From the NCBI GenBank assembly GCA_963205035.1, contig CAUJII010000059.1, forward strand, positions 1-11,338: a DNA stretch of 11,338 nt, written 5' to 3'. A program made the translations under genes and the position numbers. This stretch comes from Spirochaetota bacterium. Its GTDB lineage: Bacteria > Spirochaetota > Leptospiria > Turneriellales > Turneriellaceae. This document shows positions 5,930-11,338 of the stretch, one piece after another (the stretch's first letter is position 1; each line of letters starts with the position of its first letter). The notes beneath the pieces are model-generated. The model was given only the letters and a program-made list of their open reading frames with translations. It searched no databases and was not told the origin of the DNA.

Positions 5930-7270
5930 TCATTGGGGCTTGTAGCATTCTTTAGATGCGTTTGAATCGCGTCTAACGAATGCGGGCGTGTCATCTCTCC
6001 GCATCACGGCAAAATACATTGTGTCCGAATCGAGCGCAGGCGAGCCCACGATCGACGATTGTAAAAGGGTAAATCCCACGACATTTTCAAGAAACCTTTT
6101 CACAACATCTTCGTTCTCGTCTCGAAACACACTGCACGTTGCATAGATGAGCTTGCCGCCTCGCTTGACGTGCGGATGGACTGCGGTTAATATCTTTAGT
6201 TGCAGAACTGCGAATCTTTCAAGGTCTCCCGGCGCGATGCGAAAGCGGACATCGGGGTTACGCCTAAGCGTTCCCGAAGCGGAGCAGGGCGCGTCGACGA
6301 GGACACGGTGGAAGCCACCGCTGTTTTTTATCTCGCGCGTTGGCTCGATGTCTCGCTCGGCGTCGTAAACAAATCGGCGGATGTGATGGAATCCTGCGCG
6401 GCGCGCTCGCAGTTTTACCTCATCGAGCTTGTACTCACGGATGTCGGATGCGTAAAGCACGCCACGCCCCTGCGGCTTTTCGCCCGCGCGAGAGTGCGCG
6501 AGCATCTGCGACGCAATTTGCATCGTCTTGCCGCCACCCCCGGCGCACACGTCCCAAACCGACATTCCAGGGTGTGCGTCGACCGCCTCGCCTAAACGCT
6601 GCGACGCGAGGTCTTGGATCTCGACGAGCCCTTTCTTGAGGCTGTCTAATTCGTAAATGGGTGTCTGCCCCACGGCTCGCAGCGACACCAGACCCGACTC
6701 GCTTTCTGTAATAGTTACTCCAAAGCCCGCCGCACGCAAGTCGGCCTCAATAGCTTTGGCCTCTGTGGGATAGTTCACCCTGAGGTAGAGCGGCGGTTTG
6801 GTGGCGAGATTTCGAAGAAACGCCGGTATTTCAAGCGGCGCAAGGGAGGAGCGAGCGAGCCACGCGAGCCAGGATTGTGGTAAGCCTGCCTCATGGATCG
6901 TCTCGGGGGTGATATCCAGCGAATAGTTAGTCGCCTTCGGGCCACCGGGCGCATAGTTAGTCGCAGGGGATAAATACGGCGCATAGTTACTCGCTTTCTC
7001 AAAAAAGCGGCCCGCGAGCTCGGGAGTTTCCTGGAGAGCCTGCCACGCGGCAACCGCATCGGGAGATTTTTCAAGCGGCAGAAGTCTCACCGCTTGTCGC
7101 AAGAGCGCGAAAAACGCTTCGGCATACCACGCACGGTCTTTTTTTCCATACGCTTTGTGCTCGCGAAAATAACCCGCAATCCACTTGTCTGCCTGGCGCG
7201 CCGTCGGGTGTGCGAGATACGACGCCCAAAGGCGTTCAAAATGCGGCTGACGGGGCGGTGATTTCTGCAA
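5930..7270 (-). CDS. rsmB: RsmB/NOP-family rRNA cytosine-C5 methyltransferase
   Basis: This is an m5C RNA methyltransferase of the NOL1/NOP2/Sun group, 446 residues, close to E. coli RsmB (429), which modifies C967 of 16S rRNA. SAM-binding motif I is VWDVCAGGGGKT (residues 238-249), an AGGGGKT variant of the commoner AAPGGKT. Motif IV, VDAPCSASGTLRRNPDVRF, holds Cys329, and motif VI, IYATCSVFRDENEDV, holds the nucleophile Cys379. Both cysteines needed for m5C chemistry are present. Residues 1-90 are a helical NusB-like N-terminal region. Residues 93-118 carry three 10-residue repeats (ATNYAP type) absent from RsmB proteins I know. The start is the TTG at 7270, 2 bases after the htpG stop, with no proper ribosome site, so translation is probably coupled to htpG; the exact start is uncertain. 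The family is certain, but the precise rRNA target could be RsmB- or RsmF-like. Confidence 0.88.
   Translation of the reverse strand: MQKSPPRQPHFERLWASYLAHPTARQADKWIAGYFREHKAYGKKDRAWYAEAFFALLRQAVRLLPLEKSPDAVAAWQALQETPELAGRFFEKASNYAPYLSPATNYAPGGPKATNYSLDITPETIHEAGLPQSWLAWLARSSLAPLEIPAFLRNLATKPPLYLRVNYPTEAKAIEADLRAAGFGVTITESESGLVSLRAVGQTPIYELDSLKKGLVEIQDLASQRLGEAVDAHPGMSVWDVCAGGGGKTMQIASQMLAHSRAGEKPQGRGVLYASDIREYKLDEVKLRARRAGFHHIRRFVYDAERDIEPTREIKNSGGFHRVLVDAPCSASGTLRRNPDVRFRIAPGDLERFAVLQLKILTAVHPHVKRGGKLIYATCSVFRDENEDVVKRFLENVVGFTLLQSSIVGSPALDSDTMYFAVMRRDDTPAFVRRDSNASKECYKPQ
5945..5983. terminator. Long inverted repeat at the metW / rsmB-like convergent junction
   Basis: Arms GCATTCTTTAGA (5945-5956) and TCTAACGAATGC (5972-5983) pair with one mismatch (5951 against 5977). 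The stem continues inward with a G-U pair and GCG/CGC, leaving a 7-base loop (5961-5967), so 15 of 16 positions pair. The repeat lies inside the last codons of the rsmB-like gene and starts 21 bases after the metW stop. No T-run follows on either strand, so it is not a standard intrinsic terminator. It could still stabilise the 3' end or act with Rho on metXW transcripts. Confidence 0.4.
6919..6994 (-). repeat. Three in-frame direct repeats, period 30 bases, in the rsmB-like gene
   Basis: A 16-base core occurs at 6919-6934 (GCGAATAGTTAGTCGC), 6949-6964 (GCGCATAGTTAGTCGC) and 6979-6994 (GCGCATAGTTACTCGC), exactly 30 bases apart. The 14 bases between cores are unrelated. In the protein the cores read ATNYSL, ATNYAP and ASNYAP, at residues 113, 103 and 93. 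The repeats sit in the linker between the N-terminal helical region and the methyltransferase core. The cores differ by only one or two bases, so they are recent, constrained or copied. Confidence 0.8.
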
Positions 7271-7272
7271 AC

Positions 7273-9228
7273 CTATGGCAGCGCTTTCTGCGCAATCGTA
7301 ACAATCGCTTTGTTGAACTTTGCGACGTTCGCAATTTCACCGCCGTCTGCGATGACCGCTTGGCCATAGAGTAGCTGCGAGAAATCGGCCAGCTCTTCGG
7401 TTGTGGGATTTTTATCGTAAATGGCGAAGATTTTTTTGACGAGATTATGCTCGGCATTTATTTCCAGAGTCTTTTTCATCGGCGGTACTTTCTCGCCGTT
7501 GCGGCTCAAAACTTTCGCGAGGTAGGGTGATACATCGAACTCTTCGCCGACAAGCCGCGAGGGAGCGGAGACCAACACGCTCGAAAACTTCACCTCTTTA
7601 ACATCGTCCTTGAGTTGTTCTTTGAGAGCACCCAAGAGAGCGCCCATCGTCTTCTCGGCTTCCTTAACTTTTTCTTCGTCTTTCTTTTTTTCCTTTTCGT
7701 CGGCCAAGTCGAGATCGCCTTTTGCAGCCGACTTAAATTTTTTGTCGTCGAAGGTTCCGATATTTTGCAGTACGATTTCATCATACGCATCGACGAGGTA
7801 GAGGATTTCATACCCTTTGGCGCGCAGCGATTCGGTATGCGGGGAGTTCTCAAGCGTCAACCGCGACTCGCCTGCAAGGTAATAGATTTCTTTTTGGTCG
7901 GCTTTCATGCGACCGATATATTCTTTGAGCGACGTTGGTTTTTCGGCATCGTTGGAGGAAGCGAAGAGAAGCAACCCTGACAGTTTTTCTTTGTTCTCGT
8001 AGTCTGTTGAAGCTCCTTCTTTGATTGCAGGCCCGAACTCACGGTAGAAATCCGCGTATTTATCGCGCTCCTTTTCCATGAGCGTCGCGAGTTCGGAGAT
8101 AATTTTCGTCGTGAGGCCCTTGCGCACGGCTTGGATGTGGCGGTCTTGCTGCAAAATTTCGCGAGAGATATTGAGGGGTAAATCCGCGCTTTCGACAACG
8201 CCTTTGACAAAGCGCAGGTAGCGGGGCAAGAGCTCTTCGGCGCGCTCCAAAATCAATACCTTCTTTACGTAGAGTTGCAAACCTGCCTTAAAGCTTGTGT
8301 AATAAAGATCGAACGGGGCTCGCTTCGGCAAATAGAGAAGCGCTTGGTACTCGATGCGTCCCTCTGCGCGGTAATGGATCACCTTCAAAGGGTCTTCCCA
8401 ATCGTGCGAGACGTGCTTGTAGAATTCGTTATACTCTTCGTCTTTGACGTCGCTTTTCGCGCGCGTCCAAATTGGCTTCATCGAATTGAGCGTCGTGTCT
8501 TCGATGGTAGTTTCCATTTTGGTTTCGTTCTCGCCGTCTTTCTTTTCGCCCTCGTCCACTTTGACAGGCTTGTGGACTTCCTTTTTCATAATGATAGGGT
8601 ACGCGATAAAGTCGGAGTATTTCTTGACGACGCTTTCGATTTCAAACTCGTCGGTGAAATCGGGCAGCCCGTTTTCTTTGTCTGCCGGTTTAAGGTCGAG
8701 GGTTATCGAAGTCCCGATTTTCGCAGCGTCTGTTTCTTCGATAGTGTAAGTCCCCGCGCCCGAAGAAACCCACCGAGTCGCTTTCTCTTCGTTCGCACGG
8801 CGCGTCACCAGAGTGATTTTGTCGGCAACCATGAACGCGGAATAGAAACCGACGCCAAACTGACCAATAAGATCGGCGGTTGATTGGGCCTCTCCCGATT
8901 TTTTCATTTGATCGAGGATTTCTTTAGTTCCAGATTTCGCAATCGTCCCGATGTGCTCGACAACTTCGGCGTGGCTCATGCCGATGCCTGTGTCGGAAAT
9001 CGTCAAGCGACGAGTCGCCTTATCGATTTCGATACGGATAGAATTTTCGTCTGCTTGCGTAATCGATTTGTCGGTGAGCCCTAAGAATTTGCGCTTGTCG
9101 ATCGCATCTGATGCATTTGATATGAGCTCGCGCAAGAAAATTTCTTTTTGCGAATAGATAGAGTGGATCATGAGATCCATCAGTTGGCGGGTTTCTGCCT
9201 GAAATTCTAAAGTCTGTTGAGCACTCAT
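7273..9228 (-). CDS. htpG: HtpG, Hsp90-family molecular chaperone
   Basis: HtpG is the cytosolic bacterial Hsp90, an ATP-driven homodimeric chaperone. The GHKL ATPase domain shows RELISNASDA (Glu34, Asn38, Asp41), ISDTGIGM (Asp79, Gly83) and the lid and phosphate motif GQFGVGFYSAF (122-132). The middle domain holds LPLNISREILQQD with the conserved ATP-contacting Arg356. A C-terminal dimerisation domain follows. The 651 residues are somewhat more than E. coli HtpG (624). The difference is partly a long charged linker at residues 215-248, rich in Lys and Glu, and a second charged stretch (DEKEKKKDEEKVKEAEK). The ATG at 9228 has only a weak GAAG 3 bases before it. The gene diverges from the Lrp-family gene across 85 bases and heads a likely operon with the rsmB-like gene. 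No CIRCE element is seen upstream. All catalytic residues are present. Confidence 0.97.
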   Translation of the reverse strand: MSAQQTLEFQAETRQLMDLMIHSIYSQKEIFLRELISNASDAIDKRKFLGLTDKSITQADENSIRIEIDKATRRLTISDTGIGMSHAEVVEHIGTIAKSGTKEILDQMKKSGEAQSTADLIGQFGVGFYSAFMVADKITLVTRRANEEKATRWVSSGAGTYTIEETDAAKIGTSITLDLKPADKENGLPDFTDEFEIESVVKKYSDFIAYPIIMKKEVHKPVKVDEGEKKDGENETKMETTIEDTTLNSMKPIWTRAKSDVKDEEYNEFYKHVSHDWEDPLKVIHYRAEGRIEYQALLYLPKRAPFDLYYTSFKAGLQLYVKKVLILERAEELLPRYLRFVKGVVESADLPLNISREILQQDRHIQAVRKGLTTKIISELATLMEKERDKYADFYREFGPAIKEGASTDYENKEKLSGLLLFASSNDAEKPTSLKEYIGRMKADQKEIYYLAGESRLTLENSPHTESLRAKGYEILYLVDAYDEIVLQNIGTFDDKKFKSAAKGDLDLADEKEKKKDEEKVKEAEKTMGALLGALKEQLKDDVKEVKFSSVLVSAPSRLVGEEFDVSPYLAKVLSRNGEKVPPMKKTLEINAEHNLVKKIFAIYDKNPTTEELADFSQLLYGQAVIADGGEIANVAKFNKAIVTIAQKALP

Positions 9229-9313
9229 GGCTTCAGAACCGGAAAAAAAGACAGGGTGTCAACGCACTCCCTCTTAGCGATTGACCCCGTATTTCACACT
9301 GCGGCCATAACTC
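9229..9313. promoter_or_regulatory. Divergent htpG / Lrp-family promoter region with paired TTGAC boxes
   Basis: An inverted repeat with arms GTCAACGC (9258-9265) and GCGATTGAC (9277-9285) pairs apart from one bulged base, with an 11-base centre. Its outer parts form a perfect -35 consensus TTGACA on the minus strand (9262-9257) and TTGACC on the plus strand (9281-9286). At normal spacing the -10 regions would lie close to each start codon: GTTCTG for htpG and CATAAC (9306-9311, 19-base spacer) for the Lrp gene. Both are poor matches. The pair of boxes may instead be a regulator site. Confidence 0.35.
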
Positions 9314-9817
9314 ATGCTCAAAACCCTAAAGACGCAAGAACTCCGAATCTTGAACGCGCTGAGTGAAAACGCACTCCTTTCAAACGCAGAGCTCGCGTCG
9401 ATAGCGCAAATTCAAGAAGCGGAAGTTCTCGAAGTGCGCCGCGAATTGGAAAACGCGGGTATCATTCTAAAATACCGTGCGATTATCAATTCAGAAAAAA
9501 TTGAGAGCAGCTCAGTCAATGCAGTCATACAGGTCAAGGTAACGCCTGCGCACGGGCATGGATACGACGAAGTGGCTCGCAAAATTGCGGCGTTTTCCGA
9601 AGTGCGCACCTGCCTCTTAGTCTCCGGCTCGTTCGACCTCTTGATTGAAGTCGACGGGCCTTCGCTGCGCGATGTGGCTTTTTTCGTCGCCGACAAACTG
9701 GCGACCATCGAGGGAGTGAATCACACGAGCACGAATTTTCTTTTGAAGCGCTATAAACAATCGGGCGATATTTTTTCAGCGAGCGGCAAGACACACCGCC
9801 TGCCGATGGTCATTTGA
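9314..9817 (+). CDS. Lrp/AsnC-family transcriptional regulator
   Basis: This is a 167-residue regulator of the leucine-responsive/AsnC (feast-famine) family, DNA-binding proteins that respond to amino acids and form dimers and octamers. A winged helix-turn-helix covers residues about 8-55 (QELRILNALSENALLSNAEL, then a recognition helix and GIILKYRAIIN). The effector-binding RAM domain covers about 70-150, with VRTCLLVSGSFDLLIEVDG as its signature. The RAM part most resembles the B. subtilis AlaR/YugG subgroup, which is often linked to an alanine aminotransferase, but no such gene is adjacent here. The ATG at 9314 has no Shine-Dalgarno sequence. The gene is divergent from htpG and converges on the TPR lipoprotein with a 4-base gap. 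The regulated genes and ligand are unknown; it may act on its own divergent promoter region. Confidence 0.92.
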   Translation: MLKTLKTQELRILNALSENALLSNAELASIAQIQEAEVLEVRRELENAGIILKYRAIINSEKIESSSVNAVIQVKVTPAHGHGYDEVARKIAAFSEVRTCLLVSGSFDLLIEVDGPSLRDVAFFVADKLATIEGVNHTSTNFLLKRYKQSGDIFSASGKTHRLPMVI

Positions 9818-9821
9818 TTGT

Positions 9822-10526
9822 TTAGAGGTCTTTGATCCACAGTCTGACGCGCGACGCAGAAGGCCCGTTCGGTTGCAGCTCTAAAACTTTTGTAAAATAC
9901 GCCTTCGCTTTATCTTTCTTCTTGAGTTTCGAGCTCGCAATTCCTGCGCCTAAATACGCTTCGGCGCGGTCGGGATATTCTCGAACGGCCCGTTCGTATG
10001 CCGCCAATGCCTCGTTTGTTTTCTTCGCGCGCATCAAGATGGCTCCCTGATTCAAAGCGAGTCGCGAGTCGGTAAATCCCACTTTTTGAGCCGCCGCATA
10101 ATTCGTGATGGCGCCGTTTAGATTCGAGAGACTTGCTTCGAGATTGCCTCGAACAAAAAGAGCGCGGCCATAGTTGGGGTTGCGCGAGAGAGTCTCTTCA
10201 AGTTTTATGCGCGCCTCTTCTATTTTGCCGTGAGCGAGCTCTGCCTCGGCAATCGAAACGAGACATTGTTTTTGCGTGGGGTTTGCTTTCTCGCCTTGCT
10301 TTGCGACAAGAAGCGCCTGCCTAAAGTCGCCTTTCGCAATGAGGAGTTCTGACGCATCGCCTAAGAGTGCGGCCTTGCGGTTGTCGTCTTTTGTTGTGGC
10401 AGCCTCTTTAAGAAGCGCGTCAATCTTTTGATTAAAGGGAGCGTTTTTATGAATCGAAGTTTTTTCTCGGCATGCGCAAAGCATAAGAAGAATTAGTCCC
10501 ACGGAAAATAATTTGGTTCGCATCAT
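9822..10526 (-). CDS. TPR-repeat lipoprotein
   Basis: This protein has a lipoprotein signal peptide (MMRTKLFSVGLILLMLCAC), with the likely lipidated cysteine at 19 in a loose LCAC lipobox; Cys17 is an alternative. The mature part is largely tetratricopeptide repeats, about four or five copies from residue 70 to the end. The last is the clearest: AYLGAGIASSKLKKKDKAKA, then an YFTKVLELQPN helix. TPR domains scaffold protein-protein contacts, so an envelope assembly or docking role is plausible, but no partner is visible. Two ATG codons stand in tandem (10526 and 10523). The ribosome site AGGAG lies 2 bases before the first and 5 before the second, so the second is the better start and the true length may be 233. 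It follows the TetR gene with a 5-base gap and is very probably co-transcribed with it. Confidence 0.87.
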   Translation of the reverse strand: MMRTKLFSVGLILLMLCACREKTSIHKNAPFNQKIDALLKEAATTKDDNRKAALLGDASELLIAKGDFRQALLVAKQGEKANPTQKQCLVSIAEAELAHGKIEEARIKLEETLSRNPNYGRALFVRGNLEASLSNLNGAITNYAAAQKVGFTDSRLALNQGAILMRAKKTNEALAAYERAVREYPDRAEAYLGAGIASSKLKKKDKAKAYFTKVLELQPNGPSASRVRLWIKDL

Positions 10527-10534
10527 ATCTCCTA
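10527..10534 (-). promoter_or_regulatory. Ribosome binding site fused to the TetR stop codon
   Basis: Read on the minus strand, TAGGAGAT combines the TAG stop of the TetR gene with the Shine-Dalgarno AGGAG of the lipoprotein gene, followed by the tandem ATGATG. This is the only strong Shine-Dalgarno match at a start in the window. It favours the second ATG (10523), and ribosomes ending the TetR gene would sit directly on this site, so translation is probably coupled. Confidence 0.7.
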
Positions 10535-11140
10535 TTTCTGTGTCTCTCTTTCGACGCCGTTCATGTAAATGGCAATCATTTCGTCAACTTTGACGGCGAT
10601 ATCTTTCGAGTAGCGACCGTCGATGAGCCAGTGCGTGACAACTTCGCGCAGCCCCCCCATCACGAGGAACGCCATAAGCTCTGGGTCATGGTTCTTGAGT
10701 CTGCCCGATTGGATGCCGCGCTCGAGCATCACACGGATTGTCGCCTGCGTCAGTTCTTGAAACCACGCGGTCTGCACGCGGATGCTCGGTTCGGAGTTCA
10801 TCGTCGTGAGGAGGAGCCCCACCACCGCGCTGTGTTTTTGAAAAACAGCTAAGAGAGATTTTGCAAGTTCGCTCAAACCAATCTTAAAATTTTCGTGGTC
10901 GAGCGCTTCGACTTGGAGTTCCGTTACAGAGCGTTGGATGTCGATAAAGACTTCTTGCAAGAGCGCGTTCAGGACTTGCTCGACATCCTGAAAATAGAGA
11001 TAGAACGTGCCGCGCGCAAGACGGCTCTTCTTGACAAGGTCGGCGATGCGCGTCGTCGCATATCCCTTTTGCAGAAAGACTTGCTTTGCCGCTTCGAGTA
11101 TTTTTTTACGGGTGAGCTCTTTTCGCTTTTCTTGACGCAC
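10532..11140 (-). CDS. TetR-family transcriptional regulator
   Basis: This is a 202-residue TetR/AcrR-type repressor. The N-terminal three-helix DNA-binding domain covers residues about 9-55, with ILEAAKQVFLQKGYATTRIA and then the recognition segment SRLARGTFYLYF (39-50), a near-textbook TetR signature. Residues 60-200 form the helical ligand and dimer domain, which diverges too much within the family to predict a ligand. The start is GTG at 11140, the first usable start after an in-frame TAG; a weak AGG lies 9 bases before it. The lipoprotein gene follows in the same operon, so the regulator may control it together with itself. The gene is divergent from tadA. Two small inverted repeats in the shared promoter region are candidate operators. 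The target genes are not otherwise evident. Confidence 0.93.
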   Translation of the reverse strand: MRQEKRKELTRKKILEAAKQVFLQKGYATTRIADLVKKSRLARGTFYLYFQDVEQVLNALLQEVFIDIQRSVTELQVEALDHENFKIGLSELAKSLLAVFQKHSAVVGLLLTTMNSEPSIRVQTAWFQELTQATIRVMLERGIQSGRLKNHDPELMAFLVMGGLREVVTHWLIDGRYSKDIAVKVDEMIAIYMNGVERETQK

Positions 11141-11203
11141 GTTGGACAGCCTGTCTCTGAATTGCGCACCGGTCTACGAGTAGAATTTGGATAGTTAAGA
11201 TTT
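11141..11203. promoter_or_regulatory. Divergent TetR / tadA promoter region with candidate operators
   Basis: These 63 bases hold two short perfect inverted repeats: GACAG-C-CTGTC (11145-11155), just before the TetR start, and TCTAC-GA-GTAGA (11173-11184). The second overlaps a plus-strand -10-like TAGAAT (11181-11186, 5 of 6 to consensus) that would serve tadA with an 11-base leader; the matching -35 is weak (CTGAAT, 11157-11162). TetR proteins usually bind longer palindromes in such regions, so either repeat is only a candidate. Confidence 0.35.
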
Positions 11204-11338
11204 ATGCTAAAAGATGCAACATTACGCCACGCGCTGCAAATGGCTTACGCGGAAGCGGAACTCGCGTTTGCGGAAAATGAAGTGCCCGTGGGAGCCGTCA
11301 TTGTAAGAAACGATGAAATCATCGCACGCGATCACAAC
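11204..11338 (+). CDS. tadA: tRNA-specific adenosine deaminase (3' end missing)
   Basis: Only the first 45 codons are in the window. TadA converts adenosine 34 to inosine in the anticodon of tRNA-Arg(ACG) and is essential in most bacteria. The visible part fits: an N-terminal helix ALQMAYAEAELAFAENEVP, then the strand VGAVIVRNDEIIARDHN, matching the family pattern of Glu-Val-Pro-Val-Gly-Ala-Val ending in His-Asn. The zinc-binding HAE and PCxxC motifs lie beyond the end, so catalytic competence cannot be checked. A related cytidine or guanine deaminase is possible, but the EVPVGAV start is characteristic of TadA. The ATG at 11204 has no good ribosome site (GGATAGTTAAGATTT before it). The gene is divergent from the TetR gene. 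Confidence 0.85.
   Translation, partial: MLKDATLRHALQMAYAEAELAFAENEVPVGAVIVRNDEIIARDHN

Noticed and set aside
8275..8883. 202-codon open frame antisense to htpG
   Set aside because: Opposite-strand frames of this length are expected from the codon bias of a long, strongly conserved gene; the sequence is Phe/Arg/Val-rich with no recognisable domain, while htpG covers the region fully.
9229..9313. CIRCE heat-shock operator upstream of htpG
   Set aside because: A CGCACTC fragment and a nearby TTAGCG recall it, but the required spaced pair of TTAGCACTC and GAGTGCTAA is absent.
1..11338. Mobile element, CRISPR array or defence island
   Set aside because: No transposase, integrase, spaced direct-repeat array, nuclease or toxin-antitoxin pair was found; all recognisable genes are core functions.

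Overview
The window looks like ordinary, gene-dense chromosome from a free-living or environmental bacterium, most probably a spirochaete of the Leptospirales (Leptospira / Turneriella / Leptonema group). The main reason is the adjacent metX-metW pair: the MetX protein resembles, from memory, the Leptospira homoserine O-acetyltransferase along its whole length. A loose lipobox, a lone STAS antagonist and an envelope protein of no family I recognise also fit. Base composition is near 50% G+C by eye, higher than most Leptospira, which would favour a Turneriella-like lineage. That finer placement is a guess. I see no tRNA, rRNA, CRISPR array, insertion sequence or phage gene.

Layout, left to right. 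(1) Positions 1-2207, plus strand: the 3' part of a fosmidomycin-resistance-type MFS exporter (fsr), then purB. (2) Positions 2200-2535, minus strand: a STAS anti-sigma-factor antagonist whose 3' end overlaps purB by 8 bases. (3) Positions 2688-5923, plus strand: a secreted protein and an eight-helix membrane protein, both unrecognised, then metX and metW. The first pair and the last pair each touch stop-to-start. (4) Positions 5930-9228, minus strand: htpG followed 2 bases later by an RsmB/NOP-type rRNA cytosine methyltransferase. (5) Positions 9314-9817, plus strand: an Lrp/AsnC-family regulator divergent from htpG. (6) Positions 9822-11140, minus strand: a TetR-family regulator followed by a TPR lipoprotein in a tight two-gene operon. 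(7) From 11204, plus strand: the first 45 codons of a tadA-like tRNA adenosine deaminase, cut by the window end.

The genes are packed very tightly. The largest non-coding stretch is 152 bases (2536-2687), so no gene-free stretch exceeds 300 bases. All three convergent junctions have no room for a separate terminator (8-base overlap, 6-base gap, 4-base gap). One of them carries a long inverted repeat inside the end of the rsmB-like gene. Most genes lack a good Shine-Dalgarno sequence; the clear exception is the TPR lipoprotein.

Functionally this is mostly housekeeping: purine synthesis (purB), methionine synthesis (metX, metW), translation maintenance (the rRNA methyltransferase, tadA), protein folding (htpG) and regulation (STAS, Lrp, TetR). 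I found no convincing new multi-gene system. The points most worth a second look are the in-frame 30-base repeats in the rsmB-like gene, the inverted repeat at the metW/rsmB junction, the two-gene envelope cassette before metX, and the compact divergent promoter regions.
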